From JBBEDC01 sp040881505 (GTDB lineage Bacteria; Patescibacteriota; Andersenbacteria; UBA10190): a stretch of 34,327 nt of DNA. Location of the stretch: NCBI GenBank assembly GCA_040881505.1, contig JBBEDC010000019.1, forward strand, positions 1 through 34,327. Reading direction: 5' to 3'. This document shows positions 7,977-15,618 of this stretch, piece by piece. Each line of letters begins with the position of its first letter. Position 1 is the first letter of the stretch. The notes beneath the pieces were generated by a model that searched no databases, was not told the origin of the DNA, and saw only the letters and a list, made by a program, of their open reading frames with translations. The position numbers were made by a program, and so were the translations under genes.

Positions 7977-9434
7977 CTATTGAAGCTGAATGATCATAGC
8001 TTCTTCATTTTCAAATACAACAGGATACTGGTCTAAAGAGCCTCGAAATACCTCTTCAAGAGATTCGCGTTCTTTTAAAATAATAAGGTGGGTATAACCC
8101 TTTTCTCTAATAATGGTATCCAACTCTGCTCCGGAGGCATTCTCAAATTCTCCTGGCGGATAGAGTCCGAGCCAACGAATTTCCGTCAGTGGTATTATCC
8201 ATTCGGTATGACGGTTTACGAGCGTAGACGTAACCAGGCTTTCTGGGGGCAAATTGCTACCAATCCACTCGATCGCTACTAGCGCGTCCGGATGAACTCG
8301 AGCGCCATTGGGCAACTCATGGTGTGTATATACTTTTACATCTTGTTGCCAGGCAACGACTGTTTGTGTGGCAAGTAAACCGACCAGCAGAAAGCCTACA
8401 AAATATTTGTAGGATTGCACTTTTAAAGACTGAATAATGAAAGGAACTGCAAGCGATGCAAGAATAATCAATGTAAGTAGATAATATGATTCAAAGCGTC
8501 GCACCTGAAGGGAGACGCCCAATAAGTTGTTAAATGTTAGCAGTATACTCGTAGCCGCAAAGAAAAGCATGGCTACAGCTCCTAAAGTGCGGCGGTGTAA
8601 ACTCCAGGCTAAAGCGCCTGCGCCAATCGGCACAAGCGGAAAGAAGGGTGCCAAGGCAGTGCTGGTAAATAGCATCCATGGGACCGTGTGTTTATCAATT
8701 GGAAACTCGTGATTGAAAACATTGGAGCGAACGAGAAAAGAAAGACCAAAAAATCCAGCAATACCAAACGCAATCGACAACATGCGCAGTAATTTTCGTT
8801 GCTTGTCAGATATCAACGGACTTGTAAATGGCGCATAGGCAATCATAAGCATCAGGAGAATGATTAAAAGAAACAGGCCAGACATAAAATGCAAACCAGC
8901 CGTGGCGATGACGGCCAGGATCATTCCTATGCTACTTTTTCGTAATAGCTCGTGAAAAAACAACAGCAGAGGCGTTAAGCTTAGGAGGTGGGCCAAAATT
9001 CCGTTTTCGAAATGATGATTAAGCGTAGCTGTCATTCCCCATAATAAAACACCTACGGATGCTGCTTGCCACCCGCTGAAACGATACAGGAATAATAACA
9101 GTGCCCCTCCAGCCGCTGTATGAGCAATCACCATCCACCAGGTAAATAGGCTAGGCCAGGAAAACCACGGCAGCTTTGTTGCTGCTAGTAAGGCGATGAC
9201 CGGTGGGTATGCCGAATTACGAGCTATCCTTGTAAATCCTTCGCGCAAAGAGATAGAAAAGCCTTCTTGAGCCAGTTCAGCTCGTGTGACATATCGAACA
9301 GGGTCCCCACCCATTGGAAAGGACGTCTGACGAATATACTGAAAGCTAACCGTTGCGCATATGAGAAAAGAGGCGATCAGTAGTACCCATTGCCAGGTAG
9401 CAGTAGCGGGGGCTGTTTTAGCGAAGGATAGCAT
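7977..9434 (-). CDS. GT-C-like polytopic membrane protein, module copy B
   Basis: A 485-residue protein with about 10-11 membrane helices, homologous along its length to the 455-residue protein at 5285-6652. Common landmarks are SFPMGGDPVRYVTR in the first loop, NHHFENGILAHLLSL, and the C-terminal soluble part with VNRHTEWIIP and GYTHLIILKERES. I choose the ATG at 9434, because the longer reading from 9494 would overlap the upstream glycosyltransferase by 77 bases and adds a non-homologous, hydrophobic and basic stretch; the shorter one overlaps by 17 bases and matches the length of the paralogue. The role is probably transfer of a sugar from a lipid-linked donor, judged from topology and the early glycine-aspartate motif, not from a named family. 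Confidence 0.75.
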   Translation of the reverse strand: MLSFAKTAPATATWQWVLLIASFLICATVSFQYIRQTSFPMGGDPVRYVTRAELAQEGFSISLREGFTRIARNSAYPPVIALLAATKLPWFSWPSLFTWWMVIAHTAAGGALLLFLYRFSGWQAASVGVLLWGMTATLNHHFENGILAHLLSLTPLLLFFHELLRKSSIGMILAVIATAGLHFMSGLFLLIILLMLMIAYAPFTSPLISDKQRKLLRMLSIAFGIAGFFGLSFLVRSNVFNHEFPIDKHTVPWMLFTSTALAPFFPLVPIGAGALAWSLHRRTLGAVAMLFFAATSILLTFNNLLGVSLQVRRFESYYLLTLIILASLAVPFIIQSLKVQSYKYFVGFLLVGLLATQTVVAWQQDVKVYTHHELPNGARVHPDALVAIEWIGSNLPPESLVTSTLVNRHTEWIIPLTEIRWLGLYPPGEFENASGAELDTIIREKGYTHLIILKERESLEEVFRGSLDQYPVVFENEEAMIIQLQ

Positions 9435-10590
9435 TGAGAGCTTTTTGAAAAGTATTGGTGAAACTCTTTTGAGTGTACTGATTAGAAATATCATAGCCCG
9501 TTTTGGCCCGACGTAGAAGCTCTGCTTCTTTTTCTGCTAGTGCCTGTTCGATCGTTTTGGTTAGCTGCACTGGTGTTGGGTGTGAAGGTAATAAATAAGC
9601 ATACGAAGAAGAGCGCTCAAGGCCCACCGCCTCTGTCATAATTGGAATAATTCCCCGGCGAAGACAGGTAGCACCAGCTGTTGCTGTTGCCTCGGTTGAA
9701 GAGGGAAGAAGGCTGAATCTTGACACCCTACTAATGTCCCGAAACGTGCGCCCTCGAAGAGGAAGGAAGCCATGGAGACGGATATGGGGATTAGAAGCAA
9801 GGAGAGAGCGGTAAAAACGTGCTATATCATCTTCTATTACAGTACAGACGTGAAGAGTTGTCTTGGGTATGGAGGCGAAGGCCTCAAGGACAATATCAAG
9901 ACCTTTGAGAATATTTCCGTTGCCAGCGAGGAATAAAAAATGGTGTGAGTCCTTCTGCTTTATTTCTGATTGAGTCGCATATAGAAATGGAGCGGTTGAT
10001 ACGTTGATGGGATATATCGGCTTACTGTATTGAGCGTAAGAAGCGTTTGTCCAAGGGCTCCCAACAGAGAATATTACATCAGTTGCATCCATGATAAGTG
10101 GCATATCGATATGCTCCATAAGACGCCTAGGGGGAAGAGATGTTCCAGTGCGAGCCGTAAAGCGAGCGTGACGTTCAAGCAGTTGAGCATTATGCAGCTT
10201 TGGGGCAGCTGCGGTCGCATAAAATACCTTAATGGCGTGCGACGTTTGCTTTGCTATCAGTGGGTAGTCAGCTGTAGAGTCAGTCGGACCATTCGCAATA
10301 CAAACATCATACTTATCGTGAATTGTAGTACGCTTTACATCAACGCTACGGTCAATAATGTCTACCCAGAAACCTGCCTCATTGAGAATCCGCGCTATCT
10401 CAGCAATCTCCCAGTGATTAGTATGTGAGTAATCATGAATATACCCCGGCGTAAAAACGTCAGTTTTGTAGTATAAGAGCGCATGCCCCTTCTTTCTCAG
10501 ACAATACCGGCGATAGTTTCGTATGATTGGTTGCTTGGCCAATTGCAAAAGAAGATGATTGTATCCTCGTGCCCAGGCCCGTAGGTTCAT
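9418..10590 (-). CDS. Glycosyltransferase, GT-B fold (GT4-like)
   Basis: The protein has 390 residues with no signal peptide, so it is cytoplasmic. The second half shows the GT4 pattern: a strand FLFLAGNGN, then KGLDIVLEAF, a middle LHGFLP segment, and FSLLPSSTEATATAGATCLRRG where GT4 enzymes bind the nucleotide sugar. The usual E-x7-E motif is altered: the first position falls in STEATATAG and a later E in TEAVGLE. The N-terminal domain has a basic start and the WEIAEIARIL helix. It would add one sugar to the growing lipid-linked glycan; donor and acceptor are unknown. It starts inside the stop of the preceding gene (ATGA, 10587-10590). Confidence 0.82.
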   Translation of the reverse strand: MNLRAWARGYNHLLLQLAKQPIIRNYRRYCLRKKGHALLYYKTDVFTPGYIHDYSHTNHWEIAEIARILNEAGFWVDIIDRSVDVKRTTIHDKYDVCIANGPTDSTADYPLIAKQTSHAIKVFYATAAAPKLHNAQLLERHARFTARTGTSLPPRRLMEHIDMPLIMDATDVIFSVGSPWTNASYAQYSKPIYPINVSTAPFLYATQSEIKQKDSHHFLFLAGNGNILKGLDIVLEAFASIPKTTLHVCTVIEDDIARFYRSLLASNPHIRLHGFLPLRGRTFRDISRVSRFSLLPSSTEATATAGATCLRRGIIPIMTEAVGLERSSSYAYLLPSHPTPVQLTKTIEQALAEKEAELLRRAKTGYDISNQYTQKSFTNTFQKALNAILR

Positions 10591-11618
10591 AGAGCGGCAA
10601 CAAGGTCAGTTACGAGCCGTATTCGGTGTTCCCACGTGTGGTTATCGCGGGCGTGAATATAAGCCCGTTCAATGATTTCCTTTCGTTCATCTGCGTGAGA
10701 CGTGTAGTAAAACAACTTATCAACAAAATCTGATAGGTCCTCTTTAAAAGTCACGCAGTGCTCACCGGGAGTGAACAATCCATCGTAGAACTCAGATTCA
10801 GAACAAAGGACAAGCGAACGCATCACCATTGCTTCAAAGTAGCGGGTTCCAATTAAATTCAGCGGCGACGGGGAATTCAGGCATAGCTTCGACCGGTTTA
10901 GGGTTTGTATGTATTGAGTATCCGGCATCTTCTCAGGTCCGCGAATGATGCGGTTGACTACACGCTCTGAAAAGTGGGAGGCCTGAGTTTGCCATCGAAC
11001 ATTCAGTCGACGGAAGGGAGGCCGCTTAATTAGATAGATCTGGCCGATTGAATGGAATAGCAAGCGTTGAACTTTTTTTCTGATGTCATTATGAACTTTG
11101 TAGGCCTGTGGATTTTGCAAAATCCCGCTAAAGAAGAAGTCGATATCCTTAGGAGTTGTAGGATTGTATATAAAGGTCTGCATGTTTACGGCAAATGGAA
11201 GGAAGTGAGTGGGGATGCCAGTTGTCTCTTGGTATTTTACGGTGTCGTGGTGGTGGCTGAATATGAGGTTAAACTTTTGCTCCCGAGCATATCGCAGCTT
11301 TTGTCTAAGGTTGACGTATTCTTTGTTCAGAAACAGAATCTTTGGAATATTTGTTCTTGCGAGCTGGATTAAGGGGTGCGTATTGACGTTCTTTTGGTGA
11401 GGTGTGTCACTAAGCCACGCATGTCCCACAGCAATGAGGTCAGGAGTTTCTTCAAGTGTATTAAGTACGTCGGATAAGCTGTATTCTTCGTGGTATCCAG
11501 AAAACCCCGGACCGTAAAACGTCACAGTGTGTTGTCTAGATAGCTCATCCATTATGTCCTTCTGGTAGAAAGCTCCCGCATATCCAGACATGTTCTTGGA
11601 TAGGTATAAGATATTCAT
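10587..11618 (-). CDS. Glycosyltransferase, CgeB-like GT-B protein
   Basis: A 343-residue protein starting with a Rossmann-like strand MNILYLSKNMSGYAGAF. The C-terminal third has the pattern of the CgeB / Glyco_trans_1_2 domain: LCLNSPSPLNLIGTRYFEAMVM, then a FTPGEHCVTFKEDLSDFVDK segment and the closing ARDNHTWEHR. These proteins are GT-B glycosyltransferases, often of unknown donor. The gene begins 8 bases after the glycosyltransferase that ends at 11627 and overlaps the following gene by 4 bases, so it belongs to a translationally coupled series of three transferases. Confidence 0.78.
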   Translation of the reverse strand: MNILYLSKNMSGYAGAFYQKDIMDELSRQHTVTFYGPGFSGYHEEYSLSDVLNTLEETPDLIAVGHAWLSDTPHQKNVNTHPLIQLARTNIPKILFLNKEYVNLRQKLRYAREQKFNLIFSHHHDTVKYQETTGIPTHFLPFAVNMQTFIYNPTTPKDIDFFFSGILQNPQAYKVHNDIRKKVQRLLFHSIGQIYLIKRPPFRRLNVRWQTQASHFSERVVNRIIRGPEKMPDTQYIQTLNRSKLCLNSPSPLNLIGTRYFEAMVMRSLVLCSESEFYDGLFTPGEHCVTFKEDLSDFVDKLFYYTSHADERKEIIERAYIHARDNHTWEHRIRLVTDLVAAL

Positions 11619-11626
11619 ACAGGGCT

Positions 11627-12709
11627 TTATGATAACAAGGATTTAAAGCGGGAGAGAAACACATCTGGGGAATGATTTTTTCGAACCAATGTCAAACTGT
11701 GCTTTCCCAATGATCGGATTCGGTCCCAGTCAATTGTAGTTGGAGATGAAATAAGTGACGCTACTGCGTTAACTATTTCCTCCTCTGAGCGCGGAGCGAA
11801 AACATAGCCGTTGCGGTTATGTTCAACGTATGACGTGGCCCCGGTGTCACTACTAACGAGTACCGGAAGGCCACTTGCCATTGCTTCGAGTACAGAGTAT
11901 CCAAGTTGCTCTTGGCTGGCAGGAAGAATAAACACATCAGCTCGCGTAAGATATTGTGGAATTTCTCGGGCTGCAACGTTCCTTGTGAGCGTTATCTGTT
12001 TCTCCAGCTTGAAACTCTCGACTAATGTCTTTGTGTGATCATATTCAGCTTGTTCTACCACTCCGCCGACAATAGTTAAATGAAAGGTAAGACCGGGATA
12101 GTGTTGTACAAGCGCATTAAAAGCATTGATAAGGTAAAAAAGATTTTTCCGTTGTTGATATTTGGCAATACAGATCAGTCTCAGTGTCTGTGATGATCCT
12201 GATTTCTGAGAGGCTGTAAATCGACTTGCGTCAATACACGCGGGGATATATTGAGCTTCGGGAAAGTAGTGTCCGATACTCTTCCAACCTTCCTCGGTAA
12301 CAGAAAATACACGGGCGCGGGTAACGCGCAGAAAGGTGGCGAACAGTCGCATGATAGCTGCGTGGAGCAAGCGAGGCAGCGTCGGTGTTCTTTGGACCAT
12401 TATAATAATGCGGGCGCCACGAATTAACCCCACGAGATACGGAGTAATGTTTCGGGGGCGGTGTAGGTGCTTAATGAGGACGTAATCTGTAGTAGGTGAG
12501 ACATGGCGCAAGAGTCCACGAAATCCTTCAATGCCCGATATTATGTCAATTCCGCCCAGCAAGTAGATTTGGTGGGCAATTGGGCGGGGTGATACAACTC
12601 GCACTTGAGCGTAGGTCATGAGCGCCCGAATGCTGTCAAACAGGTTATTATGGTATGACATTGCAATAATAATTTTAGGCTTTTTCTCGCTTGTTTTTCG
12701 CCTAATCAT
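11627..12709 (-). CDS. Glycosyltransferase, GT4 family
   Basis: From the ATG at 12709 the protein has 360 residues. The N-terminal domain begins with KPKIIIAMSYHNN. The C-terminal donor-binding domain has LRLICIAKYQQRKNL, a long YLTRADVFILPASQEQLGYSVLEAMASGLPV stretch containing the E-x7-E motif, and TGATSYVEHNRNG. This is a normal retaining GT4 enzyme. The open frame extends upstream to 12874 and would add a hydrophobic segment, but that part is antisense to the first 71 bases of the cupin gene and to the divergent spacer, so I reject it. It is the first gene of the eight-gene leftward run ending at 4957. Confidence 0.85.
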   Translation of the reverse strand: MIRRKTSEKKPKIIIAMSYHNNLFDSIRALMTYAQVRVVSPRPIAHQIYLLGGIDIISGIEGFRGLLRHVSPTTDYVLIKHLHRPRNITPYLVGLIRGARIIIMVQRTPTLPRLLHAAIMRLFATFLRVTRARVFSVTEEGWKSIGHYFPEAQYIPACIDASRFTASQKSGSSQTLRLICIAKYQQRKNLFYLINAFNALVQHYPGLTFHLTIVGGVVEQAEYDHTKTLVESFKLEKQITLTRNVAAREIPQYLTRADVFILPASQEQLGYSVLEAMASGLPVLVSSDTGATSYVEHNRNGYVFAPRSEEEIVNAVASLISSPTTIDWDRIRSLGKHSLTLVRKNHSPDVFLSRFKSLLS

Positions 12710-12803
12710 ATGAGTAGAAGATATAGTATTTGGTTGCACGTGCCTAATTTGTGTACAAGAATACAAAGTAGAGGTAATTATCCATAAAATGCAATAAAGG
12801 ACT
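12710..12803. promoter_or_regulatory. Divergent spacer between the transferase run and the seven-gene sugar operon
   Basis: This 94-base, AT-rich gap must hold the promoters of both directions. It contains the perfect 8-base palindrome GCACGTGC at 12736-12743, and near-copies of TGTACA around 12752-12757. On the minus strand TACTAT/TATATC about 10-15 bases before the GT4 start could act as a -10 box; on the plus strand only weak hexamers are seen (TTGCAC at 12734-12739 and AAGAAT at 12757-12762). AAAGGA sits just before the cupin start, a little closer than usual for a ribosome binding site. Confidence 0.35.
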
Positions 12804-13322
12804 ATGAACACAATTAAGACCACAGAGCCGATAGCTAAACAAATTGATATTACTTCCTTTATCGCGACAATCACTGCTCATGATCCGCTCGAAGGCTATG
12901 CAAGGGATATACCAAATGGCATTGAAATCCAGAATTTCAAACAGGTTAAAACTGTCATAAAGCCTTGGGGGTTTGAACTGTGGCTTTCTGATGGCACAGG
13001 TGCGCCGTACGCATTTAAGCTCTTGTATATAAAGAAGGGAACAAAGACTAGCCTGCAATATCATAACGAGAAGATAGAACATAACTGCCTTCTAGCGGGA
13101 GAGATGCGCTTTCACTACGAAAATAGCAAAACAAAAAAGATAGCCTCGGTTCGCCTTACTGCCGGACATGTCATTACGGTAAAGCCACCTGAGGTTCACA
13201 GAGTGGAGGCCCTAACTGATATTATCCTCATGGAGGCTTCAACCGCTCAACTTGATGACGTTATCCGACTGTCAGACGATTATGATCGACCGGATGGACG
13301 GATTACCGCTGAACATGAGTAA
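12804..13322 (+). CDS. Cupin protein related to type II mannose-6-phosphate isomerase
   Basis: The 172-residue protein is a single cupin domain. The stretch VIKPWGFELW (51-60), SLQYHNEKIE (83-92), GHVITVKPPEVHR (121-133) and EASTAQLDDVIRLSDDY (144-160) is the pattern of the PMI/GMP-type cupin, with likely metal ligands Q85, H87, E92 and H132. Such domains isomerise a hexose or related phosphoketose (mannose-6-P / fructose-6-P in the best-known cases), but many stand-alone copies in glycan loci have unproven substrates. It is the first gene of a seven-gene operon for a putative activated sugar; an isomerase role there is an inference. An AAAGGA just before the ATG supports the start. Confidence 0.85.
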   Translation: MNTIKTTEPIAKQIDITSFIATITAHDPLEGYARDIPNGIEIQNFKQVKTVIKPWGFELWLSDGTGAPYAFKLLYIKKGTKTSLQYHNEKIEHNCLLAGEMRFHYENSKTKKIASVRLTAGHVITVKPPEVHRVEALTDIILMEASTAQLDDVIRLSDDYDRPDGRITAEHE

Positions 13323-14268
13323 GGTACAGCCAGTCAAAAACAGCCAGGGGAAAGAGGAGAGCTTCGACTTTTCTAAACCAGGCGAATCCATCCACTTTAT
13401 TGGTGATTACGTAGTCAAGTATTTTGCCAACAAACAGGACGTTGCTCTGCGCATCGAGCGGGCTCAGACGACGCTGCGTGGGTTCGTACCTGAGATAGCC
13501 TTTTCGGTAGATACTCTTTTTGGATACAGGCTCATTGAAGGCAAGACGATGTATGCAACAATCGAGGAAGCGCCTTCTACTGCAGATACATTTTTTGATT
13601 GGTGTCGAGATGAGTTTTGGAATGCCGATGAATGTGATTTAACGCGCGATGAGAAGCACGTGTTTCAAAAAGCATGTCATCAGTTCTATTACGACAAAAC
13701 CATAAAACGCGTAGATGCTTACTGGGAGAAGGTGACACATGAAGACGTTCCTACTGTTGTAAATAGCACGCCCACACCGGCGCTTAAGGATATTTTGGAG
13801 CAATTTGATTGGGAGAACCTAACCAACGGGATCCCATCTCGCATTCATGGAGATTTACAGTTTGATAATGTTATTGTTACACCCAATACAGAACAGCCCT
13901 TTGTTCTTATTGATTGGCGGGGAGACTTTGGGGGCCTCACTGCATATGGTGATATATACTATGACCTTGCCAAGCTCTATGGCGGCCTAATCATTGCCTA
14001 TTCTCACGTTAAGAAGGGACGATTCGAATATGCGGAGAGTGGATCAACGATATCAATCGAGCTTCCATTGAGCGATCTTCTAAAACCTATCAGAGGTCGT
14101 TTCGAGCAATGGATTATTGCAAACGGATTTGATCTTCATCGAATACAACTGCTGACTGGCCTTATATTCCTTAACATGTCTCCTCTCCATCATTCTCCGT
14201 TTGATTCTCTTTTGCACCACTTGGGCAAGGCTACTCTTATTCAAGTTTTATCTCATGAAAGAGCATAA
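13315..14268 (+). CDS. APH/choline-kinase-like phosphotransferase, putative sugar kinase
   Basis: A 317-residue kinase-fold protein. HGDLQFDN (178-185) is the Brenner-type catalytic loop of the aminoglycoside phosphotransferase family, IDWRGDFGG (199-207) is the metal-binding motif, YYDLAKL (215-221) the usual following helix, and VVKYF (33-37) supplies the likely ATP-binding lysine. In glycan clusters proteins of this family phosphorylate small hydroxylated compounds, not antibiotics. Together with the downstream KdsC-like phosphatase and nucleotidyltransferase, a sugar or cyclitol kinase is the likely job. I choose the ATG at 13315, which overlaps the cupin stop by 8 bases; the longer reading from 13252 would overlap by 71 bases and lacks family similarity. 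Confidence 0.8.
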   Translation: MSKVQPVKNSQGKEESFDFSKPGESIHFIGDYVVKYFANKQDVALRIERAQTTLRGFVPEIAFSVDTLFGYRLIEGKTMYATIEEAPSTADTFFDWCRDEFWNADECDLTRDEKHVFQKACHQFYYDKTIKRVDAYWEKVTHEDVPTVVNSTPTPALKDILEQFDWENLTNGIPSRIHGDLQFDNVIVTPNTEQPFVLIDWRGDFGGLTAYGDIYYDLAKLYGGLIIAYSHVKKGRFEYAESGSTISIELPLSDLLKPIRGRFEQWIIANGFDLHRIQLLTGLIFLNMSPLHHSPFDSLLHHLGKATLIQVLSHERA

Positions 14269-15085
14269 AATTTCCAAAGATACCCAGCTGTGTATTTCTA
14301 TATCCGCAAAACCAAGCAATTTTGGCACCGCGGTTTTTAATGCGGCATTTCGAGCTCAGGAACTCGATTTTGTATACAAGGCATCTAGGGTGGAGGATGA
14401 AAAAGGAAACTTGAAACGTGCAATTGAGGGAGTGCGAGTACTCGGTATTCGCGGTTGTGGCATTTCGATGCCATTCAAGCAGGAAGCTATGCGTTATGTA
14501 GACACTGTTGATGAGTTTGCCCGAAAAATTGGTGCGATCAACACTATTGTTAATACGAACGGCGCTCTGAAAGGGTATAATACGGACATGTTTGGAGCGC
14601 TGGCGGTACTGCGGACCGTACGGGGAATTCAGAAGAAACAGGTGACGCTACTAGGGGCCGGTGGCGTAGCCAGAGCCATATGTGCGGCATTGGCAAAATT
14701 ATCAGTAGAAAACGTGACAATCGTGAATCGTCAAAGAAAGGCAGGGCAAGCACTCGCTGACACTTGGGACTTTGAATATGCCACTTGGAAAAACCTTGAA
14801 ACCATATCGGGAAACATTTTGATTAATGCGACACCAGTGGGAATGCCGCCCAAGTCGAATGAAACTCCAGTGTCTAAAAAGTTGCTTGAACGGTATGAAG
14901 CTCTTGTAGATGTTGTTATAAGCCCTCATCCAACGAAACTGGTTCGCCAGGCCAGGACATTAGACATGCGGGTTATTGCCGGACATCAAATGAGCCTATA
15001 CCAAGCGGCCAAGCAGTTCGAGCTGTATACTCGAAAAAAAGCACCACTTGCCATTATGGAAAGGGCGATGAACACTATGTACTAG
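14255..15085 (+). CDS. Shikimate-dehydrogenase-like (AroE family) oxidoreductase
   Basis: The protein has 276 residues and the complete AroE layout: substrate-binding SISAKPSNFG (15-24), GCGISMPFKQ (67-76) with the catalytic lysine K75, GAINTIVN then GYNTDMFG with the partner aspartate D111, the nucleotide motif LLGAGGVAR (132-140), and LYQAAKQF near the end with the conserved glutamine. The usual SxSPxxHN motif is changed to SISAKPSN, so the proline and histidine are missing. That, and a position amid sugar genes, suggest a substrate other than shikimate, perhaps a cyclic keto-polyol. An ordinary AroE cannot be excluded. The start at 14255 overlaps the kinase stop by 14 bases; the reading from 14201 adds only shadow sequence. 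Confidence 0.85.
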   Translation: MKEHKISKDTQLCISISAKPSNFGTAVFNAAFRAQELDFVYKASRVEDEKGNLKRAIEGVRVLGIRGCGISMPFKQEAMRYVDTVDEFARKIGAINTIVNTNGALKGYNTDMFGALAVLRTVRGIQKKQVTLLGAGGVARAICAALAKLSVENVTIVNRQRKAGQALADTWDFEYATWKNLETISGNILINATPVGMPPKSNETPVSKKLLERYEALVDVVISPHPTKLVRQARTLDMRVIAGHQMSLYQAAKQFELYTRKKAPLAIMERAMNTMY

Positions 15086-15087
15086 CT

Positions 15088-15618
15088 ATGGCACAGTTAA
15101 AGGGAACAATTAAGAACTTTATCTTGGATGCTGATGGAGTATTCAACGATGGTCGTTTTTATTATACGAGCGAGGGCAAGGTCATGAAATCTTATGGAGC
15201 GGACGACAGCGATGCACTTTCTCTTGTTCGGAAGCATTTCACGGTTCAGGTTGTAAGTGGAGATAAGCGAGGATTTTCAATAACGCACAAGCGAATTGCT
15301 GAAGATATGAATCTTCCCTTGGATCAAGTAAGCACATTTGATCGATTGGCCTGGATAACCGAAAGATTTAATCCCGAAGAAACCATATACATGGGTGATG
15401 GAATATTCGATTCATTGGTTTTTGCTGGAGTGGCGTATGGTATCGCTCCTGCAAACGCGTTTTACAAGACACGCGAAGCAGCTGACTTTGTGACACAAAC
15501 TAGAGGAGGAGACGGAGCGGTCGCTGAGGCATGCTTTCATATTATGGAGACATTTAGGCGACCCTTAGATGTTACCAGCGAGACATTTACGGAAGGAGTG
15601 GGCGTATGGAAGCGATAA
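15088..15618 (+). CDS. KdsC-like HAD-superfamily sugar-phosphate phosphatase
   Basis: A 176-residue HAD protein without a cap domain, the size of KdsC (Kdo-8-phosphate phosphatase). The nucleophile motif is ILDADGVFNDG (D14, D16), motif II is VVSGDKRG (55-62), and motif IV is YMGDGIFDSL (D104, D108). TRGGDGAVAEAC (138-149) is the characteristic end loop of KdsC proteins. The basic residue of motif III, normally lysine in KdsC (DKL), is arginine in FDRLAWI (84-90). The enzyme would remove a phosphate from an intermediate before nucleotide activation, as KdsC does before KdsB. No Kdo synthase or CMP-Kdo synthetase is in the window, so the substrate is probably not Kdo-8-phosphate. It starts 2 bases after the AroE-like gene. 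Confidence 0.87.
   Translation: MAQLKGTIKNFILDADGVFNDGRFYYTSEGKVMKSYGADDSDALSLVRKHFTVQVVSGDKRGFSITHKRIAEDMNLPLDQVSTFDRLAWITERFNPEETIYMGDGIFDSLVFAGVAYGIAPANAFYKTREAADFVTQTRGGDGAVAEACFHIMETFRRPLDVTSETFTEGVGVWKR

Noticed and set aside
9435..9494. Longer start for the second GT-C-like protein
   Set aside because: It would overlap the upstream glycosyltransferase by 77 bases and has no counterpart in the paralogue.
10030..10428. Open frame of 132 residues on the plus strand
   Set aside because: It is antisense to a clear GT-B glycosyltransferase and has no family sign.
12710..12874. Upstream extension of the GT4 gene with a membrane-helix-like segment
   Set aside because: It is antisense to the start of the cupin gene and to the spacer; the GT4 fold begins after the ATG at 12709.
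13252..13314. Longer start for the APH-type kinase
   Set aside because: The added residues are the cupin gene read in another frame.
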